A DNA stretch of 64,000 nucleotides from contig NZ_JALBGD010000008.1 of the NCBI RefSeq assembly GCF_023507705.1, positions 186,001 through 250,000 on the forward strand, written 5' to 3'. Below, piece by piece: positions 48,788 through 58,131 of the stretch. Position 1 is the stretch's first letter. Each line of letters starts with the position of its first letter. The notes beneath the pieces are model-generated. The model was not told the DNA's origin. It searched no databases and saw nothing but the letters and a program-made list of their open reading frames with translations. Source of the stretch: Stappia sp. WLB 29. Its GTDB lineage: Bacteria; Pseudomonadota; Alphaproteobacteria; Rhizobiales; Stappiaceae. The translations under genes and the position numbers were made by a program.

Positions 48788-50269
48788 ATGACTGTCAGCA
48801 TCGACATGGGCGAGGTGAGGGGAGCGGGAGCGGCCGCCTCCTGCCAATTCGATCTCGAGGAGCTGCTGGCCACGCGCCTGCTCGTCCAGGGCAATTCCGG
48901 CTCGGGTAAATCGCACCTGTTGCGCCGCCTGCTGGAGCAGAGCGCGCCCTGGGTGCAGCAGGTCGTCATCGATCCGGAGGGCGATTTCGTCACCCTGTCC
49001 GAGCGCTTCGGCCATGTCGTCGTCGATGCCGCCGGCAGCGAGCGCGACCTTGCGGTCATCGCGACACGCGTGCGCGCCCACCGCGTTTCTGTCGTCCTCA
49101 ATCTGGAAGGGCTGGAGCCCGACCGGCAGATGAAGGCCGCCGCCGTCTTCCTCAACACCCTGTTCGAGGCCGAGCGCGACCACTGGTATCCGGTCCTCGT
49201 CGTCGTCGACGAGGCGCAGCTCTTCGCGCCCGCCGCCTCCGGCGATACGGGCGAGGAGGCGCGCCGCGTCGCCCTCGGCGCCATGACCAACCTGATGTGC
49301 CGTGGCCGTAAGCGCGGCCTTGCCGGCGTCATCGCCACCCAGCGTCTCGCCAAGCTCGCCAAGAACGTCGCGGCCGAAGCCTCCAACTTCCTGATGGGCC
49401 GCACCTTTCTCGACATCGACATGGCCCGCGCCGCCGACCTGCTCGGCATGGAAAAGCGCCAGGCGGAAGCCTTCCGCAATCTCGAGCGCGGCCATTTCGT
49501 GGCGCTCGGGCCCGCCGTTTCGCGTCGTCCGATGACCGTGCGCATCGGGTCGGTGGAAACCGCCGGCCGCGGCGGCGGTCCGCGTCTGACGCCGCTGCCG
49601 CAGGGCCGTCCGGAGGATCTGCAGGACCTTCTGTTCCAGCCGGCGAGCCAGGACGAGAGGGTCGCCGCCGAGCGCCCGCCGGTGCAGCAGGCGATTCCCG
49701 CCTCCGAGGTGCTGGAGCGCCTCACCCGCCAGGCGGCCAAGCGCGAGGAGGCGGAGATCGAGCCGCTCGACCGCGAGGCGCAGGACAAGGCGGTGGACGC
49801 GGTGATCGCGGAGCTGCTCGGCGACGGAGAGGCCGCGTTCCAGCCGATGGCCGCCCTCTATCAGGATTTCCTGGTGCGCTGCCGCATCGCCCGCCTGCCG
49901 GGCCGCCCGCCGGAGCTGCCCGAGTTCCGCCAGCGCGTCGCGCTCGCCCGCGCCGGCGTCGAGGCCAGCGACATCGATCCGTCCGTCTGGTCGGCCGCCG
50001 AAACGGTCGCCGCCAGCCTTCCCGAAGAGATGCGCGGCGTCTACCTCCTGCTCGCCAAGGCGGCGCTGGAGGGGCGGCCCTGTCCGCCCGACAGCGAGAT
50101 CGCCCGCGCCTATGGCACCCGCTCGCCGGGCCGCGCCCGCTGGCTCCTGACCCATATGGAGGAGCAGGGCGTTCTGGTCTGCGCCAACGACCTGCGCGGC
50201 AACCGGATCGTCACGCTGACCGACCTCGACTGCCGCACGGCGCCGCAGTCCTCGCGGGCGGCCGGCTGA
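48788..50269 (+). CDS. HerA-like ATPase with C-terminal winged-helix region
   Basis: The chosen ATG (48788) begins MTVSIDMG, directly ahead of the HerA-type barrel strand; 25 extra in-frame codons upstream look non-conserved. The 493-residue protein has Walker A GNSGSGKSH near 37, Walker B VLVVVDEAQLF near 140, and a GVIATQRLAKL motif, all of the HerA/FtsK-like DUF87 group. Residues about 400-490 look like a winged helix (DSEIARAYGTRSPGRARWLLTHMEEQGVLV). HerA normally works with the nuclease NurA in DNA end processing, but no nuclease gene lies beside it, so its role is open. Confidence 0.8.
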   Translation: MTVSIDMGEVRGAGAAASCQFDLEELLATRLLVQGNSGSGKSHLLRRLLEQSAPWVQQVVIDPEGDFVTLSERFGHVVVDAAGSERDLAVIATRVRAHRVSVVLNLEGLEPDRQMKAAAVFLNTLFEAERDHWYPVLVVVDEAQLFAPAASGDTGEEARRVALGAMTNLMCRGRKRGLAGVIATQRLAKLAKNVAAEASNFLMGRTFLDIDMARAADLLGMEKRQAEAFRNLERGHFVALGPAVSRRPMTVRIGSVETAGRGGGPRLTPLPQGRPEDLQDLLFQPASQDERVAAERPPVQQAIPASEVLERLTRQAAKREEAEIEPLDREAQDKAVDAVIAELLGDGEAAFQPMAALYQDFLVRCRIARLPGRPPELPEFRQRVALARAGVEASDIDPSVWSAAETVAASLPEEMRGVYLLLAKAALEGRPCPPDSEIARAYGTRSPGRARWLLTHMEEQGVLVCANDLRGNRIVTLTDLDCRTAPQSSRAAG

Positions 50270-50339
50270 GCCGCTATTCCTCCTGCGCTCACAGTAATTT
50301 GACAGCCGACATTTGGGCAGTTTGCCCGATTGCTCGCCT

Positions 50340-50353
50340 TGTCAGTCCTGACA
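50340..50353. promoter_or_regulatory. Short palindrome upstream of the RND efflux operon
   Basis: TGTCAG-TC-CTGACA is a perfect six-base inverted repeat about 130 bases before the efflux adaptor gene. It could be an operator for a repressor encoded elsewhere. No regulator gene is adjacent. Confidence 0.35.
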
Positions 50354-50482
50354 GGCCGGTTTAATCTTTCCCGCAATTCTCATGCATAGCGCGGTTTCGG
50401 TCGTCAGCCGGGGGCTCGGGCCGCATGAACCTCGCCGGACCGGCAACGGGTGCCGACCGGTCAGCCTTGGGGTTGTTGCCAG

Positions 50483-51610
50483 ATGAGCTACCGGAGCCTG
50501 CCCGCCATCGGAACCGCCATCGTCGCGTTGGCGCTTGCCGGGGGCGTGGCCTATCTCAGCTGGTCGGACGCACCGTCCCTTCTGGCCTCCGCAACGTCCA
50601 CCGTCACCGCGTCTCCTGCCACCGCTTCCCCCGGCTCCGCGGCGACCGGCCAGCGCCGCGGCGTCGCCGTCGAGACGGCGCCGGTCGGGGTTCGCGACGT
50701 GGTTGAGGACATCCGCGCCTTCGGCACGCTGGTCGCCAACGAGTCCGTCGTCATTTCGCCGGAAATCGCCGGCCGCGTCGCCCGTATCGGCTTTGCCGAA
50801 GGGCAGGCGGTGAAGGCGGGCGACCTCCTGATCGAACTGGATTCCCAGATCCTGCGCGCCGAGCTCGACAAGGCCAGGTCGGAAGTGTCGCTCGCCGAAG
50901 CCAATTTCGAGCGCGCCCGCAAGCTCGCGGAGCAGGGCAGCGGCACCTTGCGCGCCCGCGACGAGACCTCGCAGGGCTATATCGCCGCCCGGGCCAACCT
51001 GGCGCTGGCCGAGGCGCGTCTTGCCAAGACCTCGATCGCCGCGCCCTTTTCCGGCATCGTCGGCTTCCGCAATATCAGCATCGGCGCCTATGTCAGTCCC
51101 GGCGACCGCATCGTCGAGCTCGCCAGCGTCGATCCGCTGAAGGTCGAGTTCCGCGTCTCCGAGACCTACCTGTCCAACCTGCGGGTCGGCCTGCCGGTGA
51201 CCGTCACCGTCGATGCGCTGCCCGGCGAGACGATCACCGGCAAGATCACCGCCATCGACCCCATCGTCGACGTCTCGGGGCGCGCCGTCCGCCTGCGCGC
51301 CGAGCTGCCCAATCCGGACGGACGACTGTCGCCCGGCCTCTTCGCCCGCATCCGCATCGTCATCGAGGAGCGGAGCGAGGCGATGGTCGTGCCGGAAGCG
51401 GCGGTCTTCCGCGACGAGGGCAAGCTCTTCGTCTATCGCCTCGAGGACGGCAAGGCGGTCAAGACGCCCATCGAGATCGGCCTTCGCAGCCCGGGCGACG
51501 TGGAGATCCGCTCCGGCCTTGCCTCCGGCGCGGTGGTCATCACCGCCGGCCAGCTGCTGCTGCGCGACGGCGCCGCGGTCGAGGTGGTCGACGGCCCGGC
51601 CGGGGGCTGA
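50483..51610 (+). CDS. RND efflux periplasmic adaptor (membrane fusion protein)
   Basis: The ATG at 50483 gives 375 residues with one N-terminal membrane anchor (about 8-28, no lipobox), then the usual adaptor order: a beta-barrel/lipoyl half ending ISPEIAGRVARIGFAEGQAVKAGDLLIELD, a short coiled-coil hairpin (about 125-175), the second lipoyl half (APFSGIVGFRNISIGAYVSPGD) and a membrane-proximal domain. It links the inner-membrane pump encoded 3 bases downstream to an outer-membrane channel that is not encoded here. Confidence 0.93.
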   Translation: MSYRSLPAIGTAIVALALAGGVAYLSWSDAPSLLASATSTVTASPATASPGSAATGQRRGVAVETAPVGVRDVVEDIRAFGTLVANESVVISPEIAGRVARIGFAEGQAVKAGDLLIELDSQILRAELDKARSEVSLAEANFERARKLAEQGSGTLRARDETSQGYIAARANLALAEARLAKTSIAAPFSGIVGFRNISIGAYVSPGDRIVELASVDPLKVEFRVSETYLSNLRVGLPVTVTVDALPGETITGKITAIDPIVDVSGRAVRLRAELPNPDGRLSPGLFARIRIVIEERSEAMVVPEAAVFRDEGKLFVYRLEDGKAVKTPIEIGLRSPGDVEIRSGLASGAVVITAGQLLLRDGAAVEVVDGPAGG

Positions 51611-51613
51611 GCC

Positions 51614-54600
51614 ATGCTCGAGTTCTTCGTCCGCAAGCCGGTCTTCGCCACCGTCGTCAGCCTGATGGTGGTGCTGCTCGGCCTCGTCGCGTTTTTCCGC
51701 CTGGCCGTGCGCGAATATCCCAATATCGACCCGCCGGTCGTCTCCGTGCGCACCGACTATCCCGGCGCCAGCGCGGAGATCATCGAGTCCCAGGTCACCC
51801 AGGTCCTGGAAGGCTCCATCGCCGGCATCGGCGGCGTCGAGGTGCTGGAAAGCCGCTCGCGCCCCGAATCCAGCCGCATCACCGTCCGCTTCCTGCTGAC
51901 CGTCGATCCGGACGAGGCCGCCAACGAGGTGCGCGACCGCGTCAGCCGCGTGCGCGGCCGCCTGCCGGACGAGGTGTCCGAGCCGGTCGTCTCCAAGGTG
52001 GAGGCCGACGCGCAGGCGATCATCTTCATCGCGCTGACCAGCGACCGCGATTCCTCCATCGAGGTCTCCGACTATGCCGACCGCTACATCCGCGACCGGC
52101 TGCAGAACCTGCCGGGCGTGGCGGAAGTGCGCATCTTCGGCGAGCGGCGCTACGCCATGCGCATATGGGTCGACCGAACGCGCCTTGCCGCCTACGAGCT
52201 GACCGTCCAGGACGTCGAAGCCGCCCTGCGCCAGCAGAATGTCGAGGTGCCCTCGGGCCGCATCGAGAGCCTCGACCGCGAGTTCACCGTGCTCTCCCGC
52301 ACCGGCTTGACCACCAGCGAGCAGTTCCGCCGCATCGTCGTCAAGGATGCCGGCGGGTTCGCCGTGCGGCTGGGCGATGTCGCGCGTGTCGAGATCGGAC
52401 CGGAGGACGAACGGCGCACCACCCGTTACAAGGGCGAGAACGCGGTGATCCTCGGCATCGTCAAGCAGGCGACGGCCAACCCGCTCGACGTCTCGCGGGC
52501 GATGAACGAGGCGATGCCCGACATCCGTCGCGACCTGCCGGCGGGCATGAATGCCGACATCTCCTACGACCGCTCGATCTTCATCGACCGCTCCATCGAG
52601 GCCGTGTTCGCCACCATCGCCGAGGCGGTGGTGCTCGTCGTGCTGGTGATCTTCTTCTTCCTGCGCTCGCTGCGCGCGACCCTCATCCCCATGGTGACGA
52701 TCCCGGTCTCGCTGATCGGCTCCTGCATCTTCATCTATGCGCTCGGCTTTTCCATCAACACGCTGACGCTGCTCGCCATGGTGCTGGCCATCGGCCTCGT
52801 GGTGGACGATGCCATCGTCGTGCTGGAAAATATCCACCGCCACATCGAGAACGGCATGAAGCCGGTTCGCGCGGCCATCGTCGGCATCAAGGAGATCTCC
52901 GGCGCCGTCGTCGCCATGACGCTGACGCTCGCCGCCGTCTACACGCCGGTGGCCTTCGCCGAGGGGCGCACCGGCAAGCTCTTCACCGAGTTCGCGCTGA
53001 CGCTCGCCGCCGCCGTGCTGGTGTCCGGCATGGTGGCGCTGACGCTCTCGCCGATGATGTGTTCGAAGCTGCTCAAGGAGCACGAGAAGCGCGGCCGTAT
53101 CTCCGCCGCCCTCGAGCGCGGGCTGGACGCGCTGAACGACGGCTACAGATACGCCCTGCTTCTGTCGCTGAAGGTCCGCTGGCTCATCGTGCTGATGGTC
53201 TTCGCGGTCGCCGGCGGCTCCTGGGTTTTGCTGACCACGCTGAAATCGGAGCTCGCCCCGCTGGAGGATCGCGGCGTCCTGTTCATCTCCGGCTCGGCGC
53301 CCGAGGGCTCGACCATCGACTTCACCAGCCGCTATGCGATGCAGGTGGAGCAGCTGCTCGCCGACGTTCCCGAGGTCCGCTCCTATTTCGTCATTGCCGG
53401 CTCGCCGGAGGTCACCGACATCACCTCCTTCTCGCAGCTGGTGCCCTGGGAAGACCGCGAGCGCAGCCAGATGGAGATCGGCGCCGAGTTGCAGCCGCAG
53501 ATCCGCCGCGTCGCGGGCCTGCGCGCCTCGGTCAACAATCCCGGTTCCTTCGGCGTCAGCGCCCGCTCTCGGCCCATCGAGTTCATGATCCTGACCTCCG
53601 AGCCCTATGAGCGGCTCGACGAGATGGTCAACACCTTCCTTGCGGCCATCGAGGAGAACCCGAACCTCGTCAACGTCACCAGCGACCTTGCGCTGAACAA
53701 GCCGCAGATCGAGGTGGAGCTGGACCGCGACCGCGTCGCCGACATGGGGGCGGGCGTGCTCACCGTCGGCCGCACCATGGAAACCCTGCTCGGCGGACGC
53801 AAGGTCACCCGCTTCAACATGAACGGCGAGCAGTACGACGTCATCGTCCAGGTCGATCCGTCCGGCCGCCAGACCCCGGGCGACCTGGAGGATATCTATG
53901 TCCGCGCCCAGGACGGCTCGATGGTCCAGCTGTCCAACCTGATCACCGTGCGCGAGACCGTCTCGCCCAAGGAGCTCAACCGCTTCAACCAGCTGCGCGC
54001 GGCCAAGATCGCCGGCAACCTGGCGCCCGGCTACTCGCTCGGCGAGGCGCTGGACTATCTGGAGGCGACGGCGCAGCAGGTGCTGCCCTCCAGCGCCCGC
54101 ACCGACTATGGCGGCGTCTCGCGCGAGTTCCGCCAGACCGGGTCCAGCCTCGTCTTCATCTTCGTGCTGGCGCTCGGCTTCATCTACCTGGTGCTGTCGG
54201 CCCAGTTCGAGAGCTTCATTGATCCCTTCATCATCATGCTGACGGTGCCGCTGTCGATGCTGGGCGCGCTGGCGGTGATGCACCAGACCGGCGGCACGCT
54301 CAACATCTACAGCCAGATCGGCCTGATCACGCTCATAGGCCTGATCACCAAGCACGGCATTCTCATCGTGCAGTTCGCCAACCAGCTGCAGGGAGAGGGC
54401 AGGAGCCGTTTCGATGCGGTGGTGGAGGCGGCGGCCCTGCGCCTGCGCCCGATCCTCATGACCACCGGTGCGATGGTCTTCGGTGCGGTGCCGCTGGCGC
54501 TGGCGGAAGGGGCGGGCGGCGAAAGCCGCCAGGCCATCGGCTGGGTCATTGTCGGCGGCATGTCCTTCGGCACGGTGCTGACGCTTTTCGTCGTGCCGAC

Positions 54601-54670
54601 CGCCTACACGCTCTTCGCCCGCGACCGCTCGCGCACAGCCGCCGCGCCCGCCGCCCATCCGGCGGAATAG
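51614..54670 (+). CDS. RND family efflux permease (HAE1/AcrB-like)
   Basis: The 1,018-residue pump has the RND layout: helix 1 at residues 10-28, a large periplasmic loop, helices 2-7 around 335-540, a second loop and helices 8-12 from about 850. The proton-relay residues are present: two Asp in helix 4 (GLVVDDAIVVLENI) and Lys in helix 10 (IGLITKHGILIVQFAN). It should expel hydrophobic compounds, driven by protons. Export of the polyketide made at the left end is possible but 31 kb away and unproven. Confidence 0.94.
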   Translation: MLEFFVRKPVFATVVSLMVVLLGLVAFFRLAVREYPNIDPPVVSVRTDYPGASAEIIESQVTQVLEGSIAGIGGVEVLESRSRPESSRITVRFLLTVDPDEAANEVRDRVSRVRGRLPDEVSEPVVSKVEADAQAIIFIALTSDRDSSIEVSDYADRYIRDRLQNLPGVAEVRIFGERRYAMRIWVDRTRLAAYELTVQDVEAALRQQNVEVPSGRIESLDREFTVLSRTGLTTSEQFRRIVVKDAGGFAVRLGDVARVEIGPEDERRTTRYKGENAVILGIVKQATANPLDVSRAMNEAMPDIRRDLPAGMNADISYDRSIFIDRSIEAVFATIAEAVVLVVLVIFFFLRSLRATLIPMVTIPVSLIGSCIFIYALGFSINTLTLLAMVLAIGLVVDDAIVVLENIHRHIENGMKPVRAAIVGIKEISGAVVAMTLTLAAVYTPVAFAEGRTGKLFTEFALTLAAAVLVSGMVALTLSPMMCSKLLKEHEKRGRISAALERGLDALNDGYRYALLLSLKVRWLIVLMVFAVAGGSWVLLTTLKSELAPLEDRGVLFISGSAPEGSTIDFTSRYAMQVEQLLADVPEVRSYFVIAGSPEVTDITSFSQLVPWEDRERSQMEIGAELQPQIRRVAGLRASVNNPGSFGVSARSRPIEFMILTSEPYERLDEMVNTFLAAIEENPNLVNVTSDLALNKPQIEVELDRDRVADMGAGVLTVGRTMETLLGGRKVTRFNMNGEQYDVIVQVDPSGRQTPGDLEDIYVRAQDGSMVQLSNLITVRETVSPKELNRFNQLRAAKIAGNLAPGYSLGEALDYLEATAQQVLPSSARTDYGGVSREFRQTGSSLVFIFVLALGFIYLVLSAQFESFIDPFIIMLTVPLSMLGALAVMHQTGGTLNIYSQIGLITLIGLITKHGILIVQFANQLQGEGRSRFDAVVEAAALRLRPILMTTGAMVFGAVPLALAEGAGGESRQAIGWVIVGGMSFGTVLTLFVVPTAYTLFARDRSRTAAAPAAHPAE

Positions 54671-54744
54671 GCCGGGACGCAAGGCGGGGCAGGGAAGGGA
54701 AGGGAAGGGCCGCGACGGCGCCCGCTTGCCCCCTGCGGGACGAT

Positions 54745-54782
54745 GGAAAAACGCGAACGGGCGCGGCATTGCTGCCGCGCCC
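54745..54782 (-). terminator. Intrinsic terminator of the DoxX gene
   Basis: A perfect ten-base stem (54759-54768 with 54773-54782, four-base loop) is followed on the minus strand by a short GC spacer and a TTTTT run at about 54747-54751. It may also act on the convergent RND transcript. Confidence 0.75.
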
Positions 54783-54822
54783 GCCGGATCGCAAAGCTCA
54801 TCGCCTCGCGCGGAAAAAGCCC

Positions 54823-55212
54823 TCAGGCCGCGCCGCGCATCCGGTCGATGCTGATCGGGCCGGGGCCCGCCGCCGCGAGATACAGGAAGGCGAAGCAGTA
54901 GAGCGCGGCCAGCTCGCCGCCGTTGAGGATCGGGTAGAAGTTCTGCGGCGCATGCGCCACGAAATAGGCGACCGCCATCGTGCCGGAGGCGAGGAACGCG
55001 GCCGGCCGGGTGAACAGGCCGAGCACGATCAGCGCGCCGCACACGAGTTCGATCAGGCCGGCCGCACCGCCCATGGTCATCGGCGAGGCGCCCGACATCT
55101 GCGTCGGCGGCAGGCTGAGATACTTGGTCGTGCCGTGCTGCAGGAACAGCAGGCCCGCCGCGATGCGGAAGACGCTGAGAAGCGGTCCGGAATAGCTCTT
55201 GAGGAACGTCAT
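54823..55212 (-). CDS. DoxX family membrane protein
   Basis: The 129-residue protein has four hydrophobic helices and the DoxX pattern FRIAAGLLFLQHGTTKYL at the start, GLIELVCGALIVLGLFTRPAA in the middle and YFVAHAPQNFYPILNGGELAALYCFAFL at the end. DoxX proteins are small quinone- or thiol-linked membrane proteins whose role depends on partners. There is no partner gene next to it. It has its own terminator. Confidence 0.88.
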   Translation of the reverse strand: MTFLKSYSGPLLSVFRIAAGLLFLQHGTTKYLSLPPTQMSGASPMTMGGAAGLIELVCGALIVLGLFTRPAAFLASGTMAVAYFVAHAPQNFYPILNGGELAALYCFAFLYLAAAGPGPISIDRMRGAA

Positions 55213-55398
55213 TCAAGCCTCCTTCGTGCCGCGCTCCCGATACTGGGCGCCCTCCCTGCAAACAGGATGCAGGCAACGTCCCGGCGCGGCAATCGCCAGC
55301 CTAAGCCGATTTTCTCGGCAAGCGGGAGCCCCCTGACACGAATGTGAGGGGATAACCGCAGGTTGGTGGCAGATCACGAGGACCAGAACCACGACGGC

Positions 55399-56862
55399 TC
55401 AGTTCCTGGGGAAGCCGCGGGCCGACCATTCCGCGCGCGGGACCGGCGCGCCGACGCGGAAGGTGAAGCTTTCCACCCGCGTCACCTGCGTGTTCAGCTC
55501 GCAGCGGAAGGCGAGGTCGTACCACTGGCCGCCGGCGCGGAAGGCCGCCCGGCGCGGCTGCAGCACCGTGCCGCTTTCCAGCCGGAACGAGGGCAGGAGA
55601 TCCGCCTGGTAGGGCGGCGTTGCCGTGCGCAGCTGCGCCCGCAGCTCGGTCATGCACAGGAGGTCGACGCGCGCGGCCTGCGGCATGCCGTTCATTGCCG
55701 TGCGCATGCGCGGATCGTCGGAAATGTCGCGCGAGAACAGGCGCGTTGCCGTGGTGCCGCCGGCAAGCTCGCCCTCGCCGCCTCCACCGCCCGGCCGGGC
55801 AAAGCTCAGCCCGCCGGAGCCCGGCGTCGTCGCCGCAATCGCCCGCGCCACCGCCTCGGCCTCCGATTGCGGGTCGGCACGGGAGCCTGCAAAGAGCGGG
55901 ATCTCCGCCGGCTTGGCCCGCGGCACGGCCGTCCCGCCCGCCGGCACGCCGGCCCCCTCCGTCGGCGTGGCCAGCACGTCGAGATCGCCGATCCCTTCGC
56001 TCTCCGCCTCGCTCGGGTCGCTCAGCGCCGCCACCTCCGTCTCGGCGCCTGGCTCGGCGTCTGCCTCCGGCGCAGCTTCCCCCTCCTGCGGCGTGCCCTC
56101 TTCCTCGGCGCCCGGCGTCTCGGCCGCAAGCTCCTCGGCAGCGCCCGTCTCGCCGCTCTCCGCGGTTCCCTCGCTTTCCGCCGCGCCGGGACCTTGCTGC
56201 ACGCCTTCGCCCTCGCCGGCGGGCTGGTCCTGCCCCTCCGCGCTGGCGGACGTCTCGGGCGCCTCTTGCGGGGCGTCTTCGGTCGGCTCGTCCAGGCTCT
56301 CGCGCAGGGCGATCTCGCCGGCCTGGTCCTCGCTGCCGCTGTCCTCCTCGGCGAACTCGGTCACCGGCATCAGCACGCGTGGCACCGCCGCCGTTTCAGT
56401 GGGCTCGGGCACGGCCTGCTCTTCCTCCGCCTCTTCCGGTTCCGGTTCCGGCTCCGGCTCGGGGGCAGGCGGCGGCGGAGGAGGTGGAGGAGGAACAGCC
56501 TGCGCCTCCTCATCCGGCACGTCCTCGTCTTCCGGCGGTGCGGGCGGCGGAGCAGGCGGCTCCTCGGCCTGTTCCTCCACTAGCTCCTCGACTTCGGGCG
56601 GCTCGATCAGCACCACCTCGATCGGCTCGTCGAGCATGGGCGGCAGGGCGCGCACCGCGCCGGGCCCGAAGAACACCAGCCAGGCTGCCGCCCCGTGCAG
56701 CAGTACCGACAGGACAAGGCCCGCACCGATTCGCCGCCGCAGGGCGCTCTTGCGCTCCGGCGCGCCTTCCCTCTCGCCGGCCGCGCCGTCGGAAACGACT
56801 GCGGGCAAAACCTGCGGCGCGGCCACGGCTTCGCCCGCCCGCTCGCCCATTGGCGAAGGCAT
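55399..56862 (-). CDS. DUF930 protein with TonB-like N-terminus
   Basis: The 487-residue protein has a single membrane helix (about 47-68, GLVLSVLLHGAAAWLVFF), like TonB/TolA. A very long Pro/Glu/Ala-rich region (about 85-330, including a run of nine prolines) follows, and then a C-terminal DUF930 domain (about 370-487) with the RMRTAMNGMPQAARVDLLCMTELR motif. The acidic Pro/Glu stretch would span the periplasm. Its function is unknown in this family, which is largely restricted to Hyphomicrobiales. Low-complexity DNA here also produces long false reading frames on the opposite strand. Confidence 0.82.
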   Translation of the reverse strand: MPSPMGERAGEAVAAPQVLPAVVSDGAAGEREGAPERKSALRRRIGAGLVLSVLLHGAAAWLVFFGPGAVRALPPMLDEPIEVVLIEPPEVEELVEEQAEEPPAPPPAPPEDEDVPDEEAQAVPPPPPPPPPAPEPEPEPEPEEAEEEQAVPEPTETAAVPRVLMPVTEFAEEDSGSEDQAGEIALRESLDEPTEDAPQEAPETSASAEGQDQPAGEGEGVQQGPGAAESEGTAESGETGAAEELAAETPGAEEEGTPQEGEAAPEADAEPGAETEVAALSDPSEAESEGIGDLDVLATPTEGAGVPAGGTAVPRAKPAEIPLFAGSRADPQSEAEAVARAIAATTPGSGGLSFARPGGGGGEGELAGGTTATRLFSRDISDDPRMRTAMNGMPQAARVDLLCMTELRAQLRTATPPYQADLLPSFRLESGTVLQPRRAAFRAGGQWYDLAFRCELNTQVTRVESFTFRVGAPVPRAEWSARGFPRN

Positions 56863-57090
56863 GAAACCCGGCTCCTGCTTGTCGCTTGGCTGTCTCAGGG
56901 TCAGGCCCCGTCGCTCCGTCTGGTGTGGTCGGGCCCTGCGTTTCGTGCGCCCAAGGCTACGCCTAACCCAGCTTCAGGGAAAAAGGGAGGCGGCACCTGC
57001 GCGCGCCCTCCGTCTTTCGCCGGCGTGGCGGCCCCGACGCTTGCACCTGGCGCTTGCCCATGAGGCTTGCAAGAGGAGAAGAACTCGGCC

Positions 57091-57900
57091 TCAGGCCCGG
57101 CTGATCGCCCGCGCGGCCGACTGCGCCAGCGGCGCAAAGCGTTGGGCGAAGTCCTCGGGCTGCCATTCCGACAGGGAACCGGCCACATGGATCGCCGCGA
57201 TCGGACGCCCGTCCGGCCCGGTGATGGCGGCGCCGATGGCGATCTCGCCCGGCACCACTTCCTCCAGCGCCAGCGCATAGCCCACCTCGCGCGCCTCCTG
57301 CACCTTCTCGCGGATCTGTGCCGGATCGGTGATCGTCTTGACGGTGATCTGGATGAACTGCGACCGGGCGAGGATGTCGTCGACCTCCGCATCGCTCAGC
57401 AGGGCCATGATCGCCCGTCCGCCGCTTGCACAGAATGTGGGCACCGAGTGGCCCACCAAAGTGGCGAAGAACGTCTCCCGCTTGCTCTGGTTGCGTGCGG
57501 CATAGACCACACGCAGGTCGTCGAACAGGCTGAGGTCGACGCGCTCGCGCACGTTGCGCCGCAGCTCCAGCAGGATCGGCGTCGCCCGCTCCACCAGCGG
57601 GTTGAGCCGCAGGTAGTCGAGCGAATGATCGAGCAGCCGCAGGCCCGGCACGAAGCCCCGGTCGGTCGGGTCCCGCTCGATATAGCCCAGCTGCCGCAAG
57701 GTGTGGACGAAGCGCTGCGCCGTGCTCTTGCCCATGCCGGCCGCCGCGGCGATCTCGGCCAGCGTCAGCGGCGCATCGCTCTTGTGAAAGGCCGCCATCA
57801 CATCGGCGGCGCGGGCGATGGAGCGCACGAACAGCGGGTCGCTCGCCTGTTCCTCGGGCGTTCCGGCCTTGGGCCTGGCACGCGGCGACCAAATGGTCAT
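57091..57900 (-). CDS. IclR family transcriptional regulator
   Basis: The 269-residue protein has an N-terminal winged HTH (about 25-85, TLAEIAAAAGMGKSTAQRFVHTLRQLGYI) and the IclR effector domain (about 100-265, SVPTFCASGGRAIMALL, GEIAIGAAITGPDGRPIAAIHVAG). It is divergent from the M81 peptidase / peptide ABC transporter operon, with an 18-bp palindrome in the gap. It therefore probably controls that operon in response to a substrate-derived ligand (inference). Confidence 0.92.
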   Translation of the reverse strand: MTIWSPRARPKAGTPEEQASDPLFVRSIARAADVMAAFHKSDAPLTLAEIAAAAGMGKSTAQRFVHTLRQLGYIERDPTDRGFVPGLRLLDHSLDYLRLNPLVERATPILLELRRNVRERVDLSLFDDLRVVYAARNQSKRETFFATLVGHSVPTFCASGGRAIMALLSDAEVDDILARSQFIQITVKTITDPAQIREKVQEAREVGYALALEEVVPGEIAIGAAITGPDGRPIAAIHVAGSLSEWQPEDFAQRFAPLAQSAARAISRA

Positions 57901-57976
57901 GTCGGGCTCCCTCCAGAAACGGTCTGCTTAGAAAACAGCATTGACTCGTCAACTTCGCCATTCGTATCGTAACAAA

Positions 57977-57994
57977 ATAATACGATCGTATTAT
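57977..57994. promoter_or_regulatory. 18-bp perfect palindrome, probable IclR operator
   Basis: ATAATACGA/TCGTATTAT is a perfect 18-base palindrome in an AT-rich part of the 231-base gap between the divergent IclR gene and the peptidase operon. A related half-site TTCGTATCGTAA lies just upstream (57961-57972). Both size and place fit an IclR-type operator. Confidence 0.65.
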
Positions 57995-58131
57995 ATTTCA
58001 ATATGAACTGGAGTTCCGATGGTTCGCAGGCTCGATCGAGGTCTGAAACTCCTTCGCGCGTCGCCCGGGCATCTTGTGCCCGTCGACCACGCCGCGACAC
58101 CCTCCAGCCTCGTCTGCCGCGGAGCCGTCCG

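Noticed and set aside
50342-55276. A 1,644-codon minus-strand frame opposite the RND genes
   Set aside because: The product is low-complexity (Asp, Gly, His, Arg) and antisense to clear adaptor and RND pump genes. DoxX inside it is on the same strand but in a different frame.
55620-57280. Long + strand frames (Ser/Ala- and Arg/Pro-rich) opposite DUF930
   Set aside because: They arise from reading the proline- and glutamate-rich repeats of the DUF930 gene backwards. There is no start context or domain pattern.
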